A stretch of 64,000 nucleotides of DNA from Deltaproteobacteria bacterium (GCA_016177705.1 JACOUT010000006.1:62001-126000), one strand, 5' to 3'. Shown: positions 35,164 through 45,494, counted from the first letter of the stretch. Notes: generated by a model not told the origin, from the sequence alone. A program made the numbers and translations.

Positions 35164-36356
35164 GCGATCACCTTGAGCGCGCGGCCCGCTTTGGCGAAGG
35201 CGTCGAGCGCGCGGTCCACGTCGGCGTCGTCGAGCGCGGCCGACATCTGCGTCCGGATGCGCGCAGCACCCATCGGCACCACCGGGTAGGAGAAGCCGAT
35301 CACGTACACACCCTCCTCGAGCAGGCGCTCGGCGAGCGCGCCCGCCAGCTTGGCCTCGCCGAGCATGACCGGGATGATCGGGTGCTCCCCGGGCACCAGC
35401 GTGAAGCCGAGCTTCTCCATGCCGGCGCGGAAGCGCAGACCGTGCCGCACCAGCGTGGCGCGACGCTCCTTGCCCTCGGCGCCCTCGAGCAGCTCGAGCG
35501 CGGCTATCGAGGTGGCCGCCACCACCGGCGCCACCGTGTTCGAGAACAGGTAGGGACGCGAGCGCTGGCGCAGCCACTCGACGATCTCCTTCCGTCCCGA
35601 GGTGTAGCCGCCCGAGGCGCCGCCGAGCGCCTTGCCGAGCGTGCCGGTGAGGATGTCGACGCGCCCGAGCACGCCGCAGTGCTCGGGGGTGCCGCGCCCG
35701 CGCTCGCCGACGAAGCCGACCGCGTGGCTGTCGTCGACCATGACGAGCGCGCCGTACTTGTCGGCCAGGTCGCAGACGGCGCGCAGGTTGGCGATGATGC
35801 CGTCCATCGAGAACACGCCGTCGGTGGCGATCAGCTTGGTGCGGCAGCCCTGCGCTTCCTGCAGCCGCGCCTCGAGGTCGGCCATGTCGTTGTTGGCGTA
35901 GCGCAGGCGCTTGGCCTTGCAGAGCCTGACGCCGTCGATGATGGAGGCGTGGTTGAGCGCGTCGCTGATGACCGCGTCCTCCTCGCCAAGCAGCGTCTCG
36001 AACAGGCCACCGTTGGCGTCGAAGCAGGAGGAGTAGAGGATGGTGTCGTCGGTGCCGAGGAACGACGACAGGCGCGCCTCGAGGTCTTTGTGCACCTGCT
36101 GTGTGCCGCAGATGAAGCGCACCGACGCCATGCCGAAGCCCCAGCGATCGAGCGCGGCCTTGCCGGCAGCGACGAGCGCGGGGTGGTCGGCGAGGCCGAG
36201 GTAGTTGTTGGCGCAGAGGTTGAGCACGGCGCCCCGGCCAGCGACGCCGATGGCGGCGCGCTGCGGCGTCGTGATCACGCGCTCGGCCTTGTAAAGCCCC
36301 TCGCTCTTGAGCTTCTCGGTGTCGGCGCGCAGGCGATCGAGGAAAGCGTGATCCAT
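35160..36356 (-). CDS. kbl: glycine C-acetyltransferase (2-amino-3-ketobutyrate CoA ligase)
   Basis: The 398-residue PLP enzyme cleaves 2-amino-3-ketobutyrate with CoA to glycine and acetyl-CoA. Family motifs are [43 protein letters not shown] and the PLP-Lys region [20 protein letters not shown] 36356 begins [14 protein letters not shown] as in known Kbl. Together with the overlapping tdh it forms the two-step threonine-to-glycine pathway. Confidence 0.96.
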   Translation of the reverse strand: MDHAFLDRLRADTEKLKSEGLYKAERVITTPQRAAIGVAGRGAVLNLCANNYLGLADHPALVAAGKAALDRWGFGMASVRFICGTQQVHKDLEARLSSFLGTDDTILYSSCFDANGGLFETLLGEEDAVISDALNHASIIDGVRLCKAKRLRYANNDMADLEARLQEAQGCRTKLIATDGVFSMDGIIANLRAVCDLADKYGALVMVDDSHAVGFVGERGRGTPEHCGVLGRVDILTGTLGKALGGASGGYTSGRKEIVEWLRQRSRPYLFSNTVAPVVAATSIAALELLEGAEGKERRATLVRHGLRFRAGMEKLGFTLVPGEHPIIPVMLGEAKLAGALAERLLEEGVYVIGFSYPVVPMGAARIRTQMSAALDDADVDRALDAFAKAGRALKVIA

Positions 36357-36419
36357 GCCGCAAAGGACGAGACCACCGGGCCGAGCGCAACGGGGGTCGG
36401 ATGGCGCTAGAATGCCCTC

Positions 36420-36905
36420 GTGCCGACGCCACCAGGCCCGAGCATCGCCCCCACCACCTCGCCCGGCGACGACGGCGCGCGCCTGATCGAGGCGCTTGCC
36501 CAAGGAGGCGTGGCGCTCAAGGACGTCGCCGGCCTCACGCCCGCGGACATGGACGCCATCGCCAAGGTGGGCGCCTCCGCCATCCAGTCTGGGCGCTTCG
36601 AGCTCGCCGTGCGCGTCTTCTCGTCGCTGGCGGCGCTCGATCCCGGCGAGCCGCTGCACCTGCTGCACTGCGCGTTCGCGCACAAGGGCGCCGGACAGCG
36701 TGACCTCGCCATCGAGCAGCTCGGGCGCTTCCTCGACGCCGACGTGCCCAAGGCGCTGCCCGACGTGGCGCGCGCGCTCCTGCTGCGCGCCGAGCTGCAC
36801 GGCGCCGGCAACAGGGCAGCGGCCGCGGCGGACCTGCTGGCCGCGCGCGCGCTCGCGGCCCGCTCGCCCGAGGTCAAGCAGATCGTCGACGGGGGCGCGC
36901 CATGA
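36420..36905 (+). CDS. SycD/LcrH-like TPR chaperone
   Basis: The 161-residue protein starts at GTG 36420. After a Pro-rich leader it has [39 protein letters not shown], then [34 protein letters not shown]. This order of an N-terminal helix plus three TPRs closely resembles type III secretion class II chaperones (SycD/LcrH/CesD). Such chaperones bind secreted translocators or effectors. It overlaps the next gene, a PP2C-domain protein, by ATGA. No other secretion gene is in the window, so the system it serves is unknown. Confidence 0.7.
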   Translation: MPTPPGPSIAPTTSPGDDGARLIEALAQGGVALKDVAGLTPADMDAIAKVGASAIQSGRFELAVRVFSSLAALDPGEPLHLLHCAFAHKGAGQRDLAIEQLGRFLDADVPKALPDVARALLLRAELHGAGNRAAAAADLLAARALAARSPEVKQIVDGGAP

Positions 36906-38788
36906 GCCCGCTATACGTCGGCCCCAAGGTGCCGAGCCCCGTGCGCGGCCAGGCGACGCCGCTCGCCGTCACCCAGGGCGCCAAGCAAGCGGACGAGATC
37001 CAGGCCGAGCAGAAGCTCCAGCAGGTCGACCTCCGCGACGTCGACCGCTTCCTCGCGGAGCGTGCGCAAAAGTCACAGCGCAGCGGCCTGCTGCCGAGCC
37101 TACTGTCGTTGCTCGGCGCCAAGCCCAAGGGGCCGCCACAGCCCGACGCGCGCGCCTTGCAGGGCAAGCTCGCGGACGCGGTGGCGACGCTGACGCGCGT
37201 CTACGCCGACGGGCTCGTCACCGAGGCGGAGATCGGCGCGTTGCAGCACGCCAAGGCGCGCTTGACGTCGGTGCTCGAGCTGCAAGATCCGGCCGTCCTG
37301 CACATGCTGCCGCGCGACGTGCGCGAGCGCTTGCAGGTGAGCCTGTTCGAGCCCGCGCAGGTGCTGCTCGACGCGGCCACGCGCAGGAGCGGCCGCGTGC
37401 TGCAGCAGGTCGCCGCGCGCGACGAGGCGGCGCTGCAGGAGCGCCTGGCCAAGCCGGAGCCGAGCTACCAGCCGTTTGCGCCGTCGTCGGTGGCGCAGGG
37501 CGGCCCCGGCCCGTCGTCGCTCGATCGCTACGCGCCCGGTGACCTGGTGGCGGTGCCGCGGAGCGACGGCTCGCTCTCGCTCGGGGTGGTCACGGGGCGT
37601 GATCCCGACGGCCTGCGCGTCGAGGTCACGGACGCCCACGGGCGGCTCGCGCTCAAGAAGCTCGACGCCGGCACGCTGGCCAAGGTCAACCCCTTCAAGA
37701 TCGGCGACGTGCTCGACTTCGACGGTGGCCGTGCCTGGGTCACGGGCGTCGGCAACAACGGCAAGCTCGCGGTGACCGTGCAGGACGCGCGCGGTGTGCG
37801 CCACGTCGGCGGCAACGTGCCGCCCGGCCACGCCGAGCATGGCTGGCTCGAGGGCCTGCAGCAGGGCTTCCTCGGCTCGGTGCAGGCGCTCAAACAGCCG
37901 CCGGCGCCGCCGGTCAAGGACGCGGTGGTGTCGGTGGTCGGCGGCGCCGAGACGCGCCAGCCGCACGTCGTCGTCGGCAAGGGCGCCGAGGGCGCGCTCT
38001 TCTCGTATCGCGGCATCGGCTACAAGAACTACAACGAGGACGCGGCCGTCGTCGGCACCGCGCGCGGGCAGGGCGGGCGCGAGATCGTCTACGCCGGCGC
38101 CTTCGATCAGGCGGGTGGCATGGGCGGGGTGCCGGGACAGACGGGCGCGGCATCCAAGGCCGCCGCCGACCGCTTCCAGCAAGCCGTGGCGCAGATCGCG
38201 AGCGGCGCAGACGCAGGCGTCGCACTGCAAGAGGCCGGCAAGGCCGCGCACGCCGACGTCGTCGGCTTCGGCGTCGGTGCCGCTACTACCTTCGCTGCCG
38301 GCGTCATCGTCGACGGGCAGGCCATCGTGGCCAATTGCGGCGACAGCGGCGTGCTGCTGGTCGACAAGCACGGGCGCATCAAGGCGATGACCGAGGCGCA
38401 CAACCTCGGCGAGCAGCTCGCCAAGCAGACCGGCGACCCGAACGCCGGCCTCAACGTCTCGAACGTAGTGACGAGCGCGCTCGGCTCCAAGAGCGCGCCC
38501 AAGGTCGACGTCTATCGCTGGCCGGTGGCGAAGGGAGATCGCCTGGTCTTCCTCTCTGACGGCGTGCTCGACGCCAACCTGGAGGCCCAGCGCGCCGCGT
38601 TCGCGGCGGGCAAGCCCTGGAAGGAGTCGGCCGGCGACGTGACCGCGCGCGAGGTGGCGCGCATCGTCAGCAGCTCGGCCAATAGTGCGATCGCGAGCCA
38701 GGGGCTGGTCGATTACGCACGATCCCAGGTCGAGAACGGCCGCGGAAAACCCGACAACGTCACGGCCGTCGTGGTCAGCGTGGCATAG
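36902..38788 (+). CDS. PP2C-family phosphatase with long N-terminal region
   Basis: In this 628-residue protein the last ~270 residues form a PP2C phosphatase. [12 protein letters not shown] lies at about 374, an Asp with [10 protein letters not shown] at about 401, and [12 protein letters not shown] at about 475. FLSDGVLD (about 550) and PDNVTAVV (about 617) supply the remaining metal Asp residues. The usual ADGMGG is altered to DQAGGMGG, so metal binding may be modified. The N-terminal 350 residues hold a helical part and a beta-rich KOW/SH3-like part ([21 protein letters not shown]). It has no signal peptide. Coupling to a SycD-like chaperone suggests it could be exported as an effector. 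Confidence 0.78.
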   Translation: MSPLYVGPKVPSPVRGQATPLAVTQGAKQADEIQAEQKLQQVDLRDVDRFLAERAQKSQRSGLLPSLLSLLGAKPKGPPQPDARALQGKLADAVATLTRVYADGLVTEAEIGALQHAKARLTSVLELQDPAVLHMLPRDVRERLQVSLFEPAQVLLDAATRRSGRVLQQVAARDEAALQERLAKPEPSYQPFAPSSVAQGGPGPSSLDRYAPGDLVAVPRSDGSLSLGVVTGRDPDGLRVEVTDAHGRLALKKLDAGTLAKVNPFKIGDVLDFDGGRAWVTGVGNNGKLAVTVQDARGVRHVGGNVPPGHAEHGWLEGLQQGFLGSVQALKQPPAPPVKDAVVSVVGGAETRQPHVVVGKGAEGALFSYRGIGYKNYNEDAAVVGTARGQGGREIVYAGAFDQAGGMGGVPGQTGAASKAAADRFQQAVAQIASGADAGVALQEAGKAAHADVVGFGVGAATTFAAGVIVDGQAIVANCGDSGVLLVDKHGRIKAMTEAHNLGEQLAKQTGDPNAGLNVSNVVTSALGSKSAPKVDVYRWPVAKGDRLVFLSDGVLDANLEAQRAAFAAGKPWKESAGDVTAREVARIVSSSANSAIASQGLVDYARSQVENGRGKPDNVTAVVVSVA

Positions 38789-38884
38789 CGCCCACGCGAG
38801 GCCGGAGCACGCGCATGGTGGCACGGTGGTTGCGTTCGCTCGGTGCGATCGGCGCAGGCGCGCCCAGAGGCGCGAGGAGCATCC

Positions 38885-39289
38885 ATGGAAGTCCGCGACA
38901 TCATGACCGCCAACCCGTTGAGCGCGCGCCTCGGCACCACGGTGTTCGACGCCATCCGCACCCTCGAGTCCGAGCAGATCCGTCACCTGCCCATCGTCGA
39001 AGGCGGCGAGCTGGTCGGCATCGTCAGCGACCGCGACCTGCTGAGCTTCTCGCACGCGGCGCTGATCGAGGACCCCGACGCCGCGCGCACTCGCTTGCAG
39101 GTGGCGGTCTCCACCATCATGACCTCCGATCCGTCGTGCGTGGCGCCCGACGACGACGTGGACGACGCCATCGATCTGATGCTGGAGAACCGCATCGGCG
39201 CCTTGCCGGTGGTCGACGAGGCGGAGGGCCGCCTGGTCGGCATCCTCTCCTACGTCGACGTCATGCGCGCGGCACGCGGCAAGCTGTAG
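38885..39289 (+). CDS. tandem CBS-domain protein
   Basis: The 134-residue protein consists of two CBS motifs. The first is VRDIMTANPLSARLGTTVFDAI with HLPIVEGGELVGIVSDRDLL. The second is VSTIMTSDPSCVAPDDDVDDAI with ALPVVDEAEGRLVGILSYVDVM. CBS pairs bind adenine nucleotides and regulate partner proteins. ATG 38885 has GAGGAG 6 bases upstream. Its target is unknown. Confidence 0.9.
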   Translation: MEVRDIMTANPLSARLGTTVFDAIRTLESEQIRHLPIVEGGELVGIVSDRDLLSFSHAALIEDPDAARTRLQVAVSTIMTSDPSCVAPDDDVDDAIDLMLENRIGALPVVDEAEGRLVGILSYVDVMRAARGKL

Positions 39290-39304
39290 CGCACCAAGCC
39301 GACG

Positions 39305-39928
39305 CTACTCGATGATGACGGCGATGCCGTCGGCCGACAGCTCGCCCTGCGCCTGCAGGGCGGTCTGCCGCTGCTCGTTGCTCACCGGAACGAAGGCGAG
39401 CTTGCCGGCGAAGGCCGGCGCGCAGGCGGTCAGCACCGCGAACACCGCGCGCACGTCGTCCGCGATCAGGCGGTTGCCCGGGCTGTCCTCGGTGTAGAGC
39501 GTGTATGCCAAGACGCCGGGCGCGCCGCCGATCGGGTGCGCCAGCTCGGGGCGCCACCACACCTCGCCGCCCCACCACGCGCGCGTCTCGCGTTGCAGCA
39601 CCAGCGCGATGTAGTCGGCGAAGTCCAGGTCGTCGCCGCCCGGCAGCGAGTTGAGGAACGGCAGGTGGAAGGGGAAGGCCATCGTGTCCTGAAAGGCACA
39701 GCTCTCGAACAGCGGCGCGCGCGGCTCGACGCCCGCGACCGGCGCCAGGTACTTGACGGTGCCGTCCGCGCCCATGAGCTCGGTAACGTCGCCTTCCTCG
39801 TCGAGCAGCGCGCGAAAAGACTCCTCGGGGCCGGCGTCGCCCGGGCCAGCATCGTCGGGGGCCGGCGGGGGGCACGCGGCAGCCGCGCAGAGCAGCAGCA
39901 GCGAAAGGCAAGCGAGCGCGCGCATCAT
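39305..39928 (-). CDS. lipoprotein of unknown function
   Basis: The 207-residue protein has a lipobox (LLLLCAAAAC, Cys19) and an acidic Pro/Asp linker. The domain has conserved-looking aromatic segments (FQDTMAFPFHLPFLNSLPGG, RAWWGGEVWWRPELAHP). No known family is evident. ATG 39928 overlaps the preceding stop (ATGATG). It is the last of three coupled surface-protein genes. Confidence 0.65.
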   Translation of the reverse strand: MMRALACLSLLLLCAAAACPPPAPDDAGPGDAGPEESFRALLDEEGDVTELMGADGTVKYLAPVAGVEPRAPLFESCAFQDTMAFPFHLPFLNSLPGGDDLDFADYIALVLQRETRAWWGGEVWWRPELAHPIGGAPGVLAYTLYTEDSPGNRLIADDVRAVFAVLTACAPAFAGKLAFVPVSNEQRQTALQAQGELSADGIAVIIE

Positions 39929-40596
39929 CCCGGATCGCCCGCGCACAAGGCGAAGTTGTCGACCAGCGGCGGCAAGGGGTTGGTCACCTCGATGCAGGCC
40001 TCGGGCAGCGTGCGGTCGGGCTGACAGCCGTCCTGGAAGTCGAGCCCCTCCTCGCGCTTCACGCAGTCGGGCGGCTGGCATGCGCGAAAGCCGTAGCCGT
40101 AGCTCGAGTGGTCCCAGGTGTAGCGGACGGCGCCGAGCGTGATGGAGAGGAAGTCGTTGTTGTGGTTGCCGCCGTAGTCGTAGGCGGCTGCCACCTCGGT
40201 GACGGTGTCGTTCTCGAACAGGTAGCCCGCGACGTCGTCGTAGACCGGGATGGGGAACATGGCGCCGCCGAGCGAGGTGGGCGTCGCGCGCACGTAGACC
40301 ACGGCGTCGTGGCCGTCGATCGAGAGGGAACAGACGTAGTCGGCGTCGGCCGCGTTGGTGCCGTCGATGTCGTGCGTGCCGGGCACGCGCATCGCGAAGC
40401 CCCAGGGGTTGTCGATCAGCTCGCCTTCGCCTTCGCCTTCGCCTTCGCCCTCGCCCTCGCCCTCGCCTTCACCCTCACCCTCACCTTCACCTTCACCTTC
40501 ACCTTCACCTTCACCCTCGGACGGCGGGCAGGCCACCAGCACGGCGACGCCGACGCAGAGCGCGGGGATGGCGAGCAGGTGCGTCGGGCGGATCAT
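39925..40596 (-). CDS. lipoprotein with Gly-Glu linker
   Basis: The 223-residue protein has a lipobox (VAVLVAC, Cys23), directly followed by a Glu(Gly-Glu)16 tract and a domain of about 165 residues ([43 protein letters not shown]) with paired Cys. No family is recognised. ATG 40596 overlaps the preceding stop by 4 bases and its own stop overlaps the next start. Confidence 0.7.
   Translation of the reverse strand: MIRPTHLLAIPALCVGVAVLVACPPSEGEGEGEGEGEGEGEGEGEGEGEGEGEGEGEGELIDNPWGFAMRVPGTHDIDGTNAADADYVCSLSIDGHDAVVYVRATPTSLGGAMFPIPVYDDVAGYLFENDTVTEVAAAYDYGGNHNNDFLSITLGAVRYTWDHSSYGYGFRACQPPDCVKREEGLDFQDGCQPDRTLPEACIEVTNPLPPLVDNFALCAGDPG
40420..40518 (-). repeat. hexanucleotide repeat encoding Glu(Gly-Glu)16
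   Basis: 99 bp of GGN-GAR hexamers on the minus strand just after the lipidation Cys of the lipoprotein at 39925-40596. One half is mostly GGTGAA and the other mostly GGCGAA, which suggests block-wise expansion. Confidence 0.9.
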
Positions 40597-41327
40597 GGGC
40601 GACTCCGGTGTGGCGATCGCCGACGTCGATAGAGCGCGGCGAGCGCAAGCACACCAGGGGCCAGCGTCGACTGTGAGCACGCGCACCCCTCGCCTTCGCC
40701 CTCCCCCTCTCCCTCTCCTTCGCCCTCGGCGGGCGCGCAGACCTGCGCCGGCGCGCTCTCGTTGCCGGCGAGGTCGACGGCCGTGATGTCGAGGCAGCCG
40801 AGCGCGGCGGCGGGCGCCTCGAGCACATAGCCCGGCGGCGCTGCTCCGATCACCTCGTCGTCACCCGCCGCCCGCGCGAGAAAGCCCGCCACCTCGTGGT
40901 CGTCATTGCCGAGCACGCCGATGACGAGGCGACCCTGGGCGAAGTCGAGCACGCTGGCGTCCTGCAGCCCGGGCGGCAGTACGTCGATGTGGTCGTAGAC
41001 GACGAAGCTGCTCGACAGCTCGCCGCCGGGGGAGCTGACCGTGAACAGGCCGGTGTCCGCGGCCTCGAGCGGCGTCGCCAGGGTGCCGCGCACCAGGCAG
41101 CAGCCGTGCGCTGCGACCTCGAGCGCCACCGGGCTGCCGTTCACCGTGAGCGCCACGCCGATCGACGACAGTGGGGGTGCGTCGCGGCCGAACGCCCAAT
41201 AGCGCGTGTTGCGCGGCGGCTCGCTGCCGTCCGACGGCAGGATCACCGACGGGAAGCTCGAGATCGGCGGCGGCGCGCCCGCGCGAGTGGCGGCGAGCAG
41301 CACGACGATCGGCAGCAGTCGTTTCAC
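40593..41327 (-). CDS. secreted protein with MYXO-CTERM-like sorting tail
   Basis: The 244-residue protein starts at GTG 41327 with a signal peptide ([18 protein letters not shown]). Its Ig-like beta domain of about 180 residues ends in [23 protein letters not shown] (Gly-Glu)7 spacer leads to a C-terminal tail of CAC, a hydrophobic helix ([12 protein letters not shown]) and RRRR. That tail matches the MYXO-CTERM anchoring signal known from myxobacteria. The protein should be displayed at the cell surface. Its stop overlaps the next start (ATGA). Confidence 0.78.
   Translation of the reverse strand: MKRLLPIVVLLAATRAGAPPPISSFPSVILPSDGSEPPRNTRYWAFGRDAPPLSSIGVALTVNGSPVALEVAAHGCCLVRGTLATPLEAADTGLFTVSSPGGELSSSFVVYDHIDVLPPGLQDASVLDFAQGRLVIGVLGNDDHEVAGFLARAAGDDEVIGAAPPGYVLEAPAAALGCLDITAVDLAGNESAPAQVCAPAEGEGEGEGEGEGEGCACSQSTLAPGVLALAALYRRRRSPHRSRP
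40686..40729 (-). repeat. hexanucleotide repeat encoding (Gly-Glu)7
   Basis: A short GGN-GAR run on the minus strand joining the folded domain to the C-terminal sorting tail of the protein at 40593-41327. Confidence 0.85.
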
Positions 41328-41364
41328 GCCCGCAGCATAGCCGCGCTCGGGCCCCTGCGCCCGC

Positions 41365-42768
41365 TCAGCGCACCACCCGATTGATGCCGTTGAGCGCGGC
41401 CACGCGGTAGGCCTCGGCCATGGTCGGGTAGTTGAACGTGGCGTTGACGAAGTACGCGATCGACGACGCCTCGCCCGGCTGGGCCATGATCGCCTGGCCG
41501 ATGTGGACGATCTCGGCGGCCTGATCGCCGAAGCAGTGCACGCCGAGCAGTTGCAGCGTCTCGCGGTGAAACAACAGCTTGAGCATGCCGACGGTGCTGC
41601 CCGTGATCTGTGCGCGCGCCAGGTGCTTGAACAGCGCGTGGCCAACCTCGTAGGGCACGCGCTGCTCGGTCAGCTCGCGCTCGGTCTTGCCCACCGACGA
41701 GATCTCGGGCGTGGTGAAGATGCCCGTGGGCATGTGCGCGAGCAGGCGCCCCTCGGCGCGTCCCTCCACGATGTGAGTGCCGGCGAAGCGCCCCTGGTCG
41801 TAGGACGCCGATGCCAGGCTCGGCCAGCCGGCCACGTCGCCGACCGCATACAGGTGCGGTAACGCCGTCTGGTAGGCGCCGTTGACTGTGAGACACCCGC
41901 GGTGATCGGCGACGACGCCGAGCGCCTCGAGGCCGAGCTCCGCGGTGTTGCCGGTGCGCCCGTTGGCCCACAAGAGCGCGTCGCTCTTGATGCGCTTGCC
42001 GCTCTTCAGGTGCACGACCACGCCGTGCTCGTGCGTCTCGAGCTGCGCCAACTCCTCGTCGTGGCGCAGCACCACGCCCTGATCGCGCAGATGGTAGGAG
42101 AGCGCGTCCGAGATCTCGTCGTCGAGGAACTCGAGCAGACGTCGGCGCGTGTTGACCAGGTTGAGCTTGGCGCCGAGCGCGCGGAACATCGAGGTGTACT
42201 CGCAGCCGATGACGCCGGCGCCAAAGACGATCAGGCTGCGCGGCGTGTCCTCGAGACCGAGCACGGAGTCCGAGTCGAAGATGCAGGGGTGGGAGAAGTC
42301 GATGCCCGGCGGATGATACGGCCGGCTGCCGGTGGCGATGACGATGTGATCGGCGCGCAGCGTCTCGTGGGCGCCGCGCTCCTCGAGCACCTCGACGGTG
42401 TGCGGGTCGACGAAGCGCGCGTGGCCGTGCACCACGTCGACGTCGTTGCGCTCGTAGAACTGGGTGCGCATCGCCACCTGGCGATCGATGACCGTGCGTG
42501 CCGTGCGCGTCAGGTCGGCGAAGCGCGGCAGCTCGCGCACCACCGAGGTGCGCTGCCAGGGCGAGGCTTGCTGCTTGACCAGCTCCTGAATGGCGTGGCG
42601 CAGCGCCTTGGAGGGAATGGTGCCGCGGTGCGTGCAGCTTCCGCCGAGCACGGCGTCGCGCTCAACCACGCAGACCCGCTTGCCCGCCTTGGCGCAGGTC
42701 ATGGCCGCGCCCTCGCCGCCCGGTCCCGAGCCGATCACGAGCACGTCGTACGCGCGTGCAGCCGACAT
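41365..42768 (-). CDS. sthA: soluble pyridine nucleotide transhydrogenase
   Basis: The 467-residue flavoprotein balances NADPH and NADH. The FAD motif is [12 protein letters not shown], and the SthA-specific [17 protein letters not shown] has a single Cys where lipoamide dehydrogenases have a redox-active CxxxxC pair. The NAD motif ([11 protein letters not shown]), ANGRTGNT and a dimer domain ending in [19 protein letters not shown] follow. ATG 42768 directly precedes [13 protein letters not shown]; an upstream ATG ten codons earlier is less likely. It is divergent from an M23 peptidase gene. Confidence 0.93.
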   Translation of the reverse strand: MSAARAYDVLVIGSGPGGEGAAMTCAKAGKRVCVVERDAVLGGSCTHRGTIPSKALRHAIQELVKQQASPWQRTSVVRELPRFADLTRTARTVIDRQVAMRTQFYERNDVDVVHGHARFVDPHTVEVLEERGAHETLRADHIVIATGSRPYHPPGIDFSHPCIFDSDSVLGLEDTPRSLIVFGAGVIGCEYTSMFRALGAKLNLVNTRRRLLEFLDDEISDALSYHLRDQGVVLRHDEELAQLETHEHGVVVHLKSGKRIKSDALLWANGRTGNTAELGLEALGVVADHRGCLTVNGAYQTALPHLYAVGDVAGWPSLASASYDQGRFAGTHIVEGRAEGRLLAHMPTGIFTTPEISSVGKTERELTEQRVPYEVGHALFKHLARAQITGSTVGMLKLLFHRETLQLLGVHCFGDQAAEIVHIGQAIMAQPGEASSIAYFVNATFNYPTMAEAYRVAALNGINRVVR

Positions 42769-42883
42769 GGCGCGCGAGCATGGGGCAAGGCCGGTCATGG
42801 ACTCAAGCGCGATGGCGGGTGACTCGGATCGCGCGCGCCCCGGATCATGGAACAGCGGAGGGCGCACGCGGGTTTGCCCGACG

Positions 42884-43399
42884 ATGCGCTACCTCGCCAG
42901 GCTCACCGTGGCGGCAGTGATCGCCGCGTTGCTCGGTGCTGCCTCGGTCGCCGCGGCGATGCGCGCCTGGCCGCGGCACGTCCAGGTGCAGGCCGGCTGG
43001 GGCGGGCCCATCAAGGTGCCACCGCTCGAGGCGCTGCGCGTGACGTCGTCGTTCGGCCCTCGCGGCGTCAGCGTGCACGCGGGTGTCGACCTGCGGGCGA
43101 AGAAGGGCACGCCGGTGCGCGCCGTCGACGACGGCGTGGTGGCGCGCGCCGGCACCAGCAAGCGCGCGGGCAAGCACGTGGTGCTGGCGCTCGACTCCGG
43201 CTGGCGCGCCGGCTACGCCCACCTGTCGCGCATCGACGTCGAAGCGAAGCAGCGCGTGGTCGCCGGCCAGCGCATCGGCCTGTCGGGGGCCACCGGGCGC
43301 GCCACCGGGCCGCACCTGCACTTCGAGCTGCGCGCGCCCGGCGGCAAGCTGGTCGACCCGTGGCCGCTCCTTCGCGCCGGCCGACGGCTGCTGTCGTAG
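42884..43399 (+). CDS. M23-family (LytM-type) metallopeptidase
   Basis: The 171-residue exported protein has an N-terminal membrane segment (about 4-26) and an M23 domain. The first zinc motif is [15 protein letters not shown] (His and Asp), and the second is [12 protein letters not shown] (HxH). Members cut peptidoglycan cross-bridges. The metal ligands are complete, so it should be active. ATG 42884 starts the signal segment. Confidence 0.9.
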   Translation: MRYLARLTVAAVIAALLGAASVAAAMRAWPRHVQVQAGWGGPIKVPPLEALRVTSSFGPRGVSVHAGVDLRAKKGTPVRAVDDGVVARAGTSKRAGKHVVLALDSGWRAGYAHLSRIDVEAKQRVVAGQRIGLSGATGRATGPHLHFELRAPGGKLVDPWPLLRAGRRLLS

Positions 43400-43439
43400 C
43401 GGCGTTGCGCGCGCGCGACGGTCGGCGGATACCGTCGTC

Positions 43440-44216
43440 GTGCGCCGCCTGCACGCGCCCGAGATCGAGGACGAGCCGTGGTGCCCGCGGCCGCTGCGCG
43501 ACGCCTGTACCGCCTTCCTGCAGGTCGCCGCCGAGCGCGGCCGCTTCCTGCACCAGGCGGCGCCGGTGCTGCAGGGGGTGCTCGAGCGCAGCGGCGAGAC
43601 CAAGGTGGTGGACCTGTGCTCCGGCGGCGGTGGCGCGCTGCTGTCGCTGCTCGAGCGGCTGCCGCGCGAGGTGAGCGCCACCCTGACCGACCTGTACCCG
43701 AACGAGGCGGCGTTTCGCGCCGCGGAGCTGCGAGCGCCGGGCCGCGTCCATGGCCGGCGCGCGTCGGTTGACGCCACCGACGTGCCCGACGAGCTGCGCG
43801 GCGTGCGCACCATCTTCAACGCGCTCCATCACTTTCGGCCCGAGGCTGCGCGCCGCATGGTGGCCGACGCCGTCGCCAAGGGGCAGCCGTTCTGCGCCTT
43901 CGAGGTCGTCGAGCGCCGGCCGCAGACCATGCTGACCATCTCGATGGTGCCCTTCGCGGTGTGGGCCAGCGCGCCGCTGCAGCCAGGCTTCGACCTGTTC
44001 CGGTTCCTGCTGACCTACCCGGTGCCCGTGATCCCCGCGCTCGTCTGGTGGGACGGCATGTGTTCGTGCCTGCGCGGCTACTCGGTGCCCGAGCTCGAGG
44101 AGCTGGTCGCGGGCCTCGCGCACGAGGGCTACCGCTTCACCATCAGCCAGTCGCGTGGCGTGTTCCTGCGCGTGACCAGCCTGGTGGGCGAGCCGGTGCG
44201 TCCGACGGCGGGCTGA
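43440..44216 (+). CDS. class I SAM-dependent methyltransferase-like protein
   Basis: The 258-residue protein has a Rossmann methyltransferase core with motif I VVDLCSGGGGALLSLLERL. An acidic strand end is ATLTDLYPNE, and the later segment TIFNALHHFRPEAARRMV replaces the usual motif IV. The C-terminal half is hydrophobic (TISMVPFAVWASAPLQPGFD, LLTYPVPVIPALVWWDG), which could bind a lipid or membrane. Start GTG 43440 was chosen from the domain boundary and lies 40 bp after the M23 gene. The substrate is unknown. Confidence 0.75.
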   Translation: MRRLHAPEIEDEPWCPRPLRDACTAFLQVAAERGRFLHQAAPVLQGVLERSGETKVVDLCSGGGGALLSLLERLPREVSATLTDLYPNEAAFRAAELRAPGRVHGRRASVDATDVPDELRGVRTIFNALHHFRPEAARRMVADAVAKGQPFCAFEVVERRPQTMLTISMVPFAVWASAPLQPGFDLFRFLLTYPVPVIPALVWWDGMCSCLRGYSVPELEELVAGLAHEGYRFTISQSRGVFLRVTSLVGEPVRPTAG

Positions 44217-44235
44217 CCACGTCGACCGGAACGCG

Positions 44236-45405
44236 TCAGTTACAGGTCGCCAGTTCGTCGTTGCCGCTCGTCGACACCGTGCCGCCGACCACCACCCCTG
44301 CCAGCCACTGGTCGATGGCGCACTGGGCCAGCGCGGGGTTGGTGGAGAAGCTCACGTCGCCGGTGCAGGTCAAGAGCTGCGGCGCCGCGAACGCGTTGAG
44401 CACGGGGTTGTACTGCACGCGCAGGTTGCCCTGAACCTCGCCGAGCGCCGGCAGCGAGGCGGTCTGCAGTGCGTCCATGAAGGAGACGTTGAGGTTGTCG
44501 ACGTCGGCGAGGGCCGGCAGCGCCAGGTCCACCAGGCCGTCGTTGCGGCGCACCGTCAGGTCGCCCGCGCGCCCGAGGTCCGCGAGCCCGGCGACGCTGG
44601 TCAATGCCGTCGCGTCCTCGATGCGCAGCTCGCCGAGCACGAAAGCGAGCCCACCGAGCGCGTCGAGCGTCGTCAGCTCCGCGCCGGTCACGATCAGATC
44701 GCCGGTCACGCTCGTGCAGGGATCGAGGAAGGCGGCGCCGGCGGCGGTCTCGAGCACGGCGTCGCCCGCGCACGAGCCGCTGATGGGCGCGGTGGAGAAG
44801 GCCAGCTCGAGCACGGCGTCGGCGACCGGGTCGAGGATGGAGTACGCGTTGTCCAGGCAGGCGATGTAGTCGCCCGGCCGCGTCAGCACGATGCGGCCTT
44901 CGGTGCAGGAGTCGGCGCTGCCACCGAGGTAGAACGCGAGCGTGTCGTAGCTGACGACGGCGTCACCGGGGTAGACGTTGACGAACACGTGGCCGTACGC
45001 GCAATCGCCGCCGCCCGCCAGGTCCTGCCGCACCGTCAGCGTGCCCGCCTCCGCGACGGCGAAGCGGAAGCAGTCCTGGTCGCCGAGCCCGACGTCGGTG
45101 GGCTCCGAGGTGAAGGGCAGGGTGACCGTCACCGGCGTGAGCAGCGTGTTGCCGTCCGTGTCGCCTTCGCCCTCGCCCTCGCCCTCGCCTTCACCTTCAC
45201 CTTCACCTTCTCCCTCACCCTCGCCCTCGCCCTCACCTTCGCCCTCCGCCGGTGGCACCACGCACAGCGAGCTGAGGCACAAGAGGCCCTGGTCGCAGCG
45301 CTCGCCGTCGAGGCAAGGGCCGCCTTCCGCGCCGGGGGCAGGTGCCGCCGGGCAGCCTTGTGCGAGGACGAGCAGGGCCATCATCGCGACGCGCGCATGC
45401 TGCAT
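44236..45405 (-). CDS. lipoprotein with Gly-Glu linker and Receptor-L-like repeats
   Basis: The 389-residue protein has a lipobox (VLAQGC, Cys18), a Cys-containing head and a (Gly-Glu)14 tract. A beta domain (about 90-230) is followed by leucine-rich, Receptor-L-domain-like solenoid repeats (LRIEDATALTSVAGLADLGR, LTVRRNDGLVDLALPAL, LNVSFMDALQTASLPAL). It is likely a surface recognition or adhesion protein. ATG 45405 gives the lipobox at the right distance. It lies against the hairpin region beside the integrated element. Confidence 0.75.
   Translation of the reverse strand: MQHARVAMMALLVLAQGCPAAPAPGAEGGPCLDGERCDQGLLCLSSLCVVPPAEGEGEGEGEGEGEGEGEGEGEGEGEGEGDTDGNTLLTPVTVTLPFTSEPTDVGLGDQDCFRFAVAEAGTLTVRQDLAGGGDCAYGHVFVNVYPGDAVVSYDTLAFYLGGSADSCTEGRIVLTRPGDYIACLDNAYSILDPVADAVLELAFSTAPISGSCAGDAVLETAAGAAFLDPCTSVTGDLIVTGAELTTLDALGGLAFVLGELRIEDATALTSVAGLADLGRAGDLTVRRNDGLVDLALPALADVDNLNVSFMDALQTASLPALGEVQGNLRVQYNPVLNAFAAPQLLTCTGDVSFSTNPALAQCAIDQWLAGVVVGGTVSTSGNDELATCN
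45163..45246 (-). repeat. hexanucleotide repeat encoding (Gly-Glu)14
   Basis: 84 bp of GGN-GAR hexamers on the minus strand forming the linker of the lipoprotein at 44236-45405. Confidence 0.9.
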
Positions 45406-45494
45406 ACGATCCCCACCAGTGATGCTCTCCACGATACCGGAGCGCCCCACCCGCCGCGAGCGAAGCGAGCTCCACCTCGTCGCGCGGAGCGCGG

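Noticed and set aside
36420..38788. A type III secretion gene cluster
   Set aside because: Only the chaperone-like protein resembles such a system; neighbours are kbl, tdh and a CBS protein.
41365..42768. Dihydrolipoamide dehydrogenase (lpdA)
   Set aside because: The redox-active Cys pair is missing and the [17 protein letters not shown] motif fits SthA.
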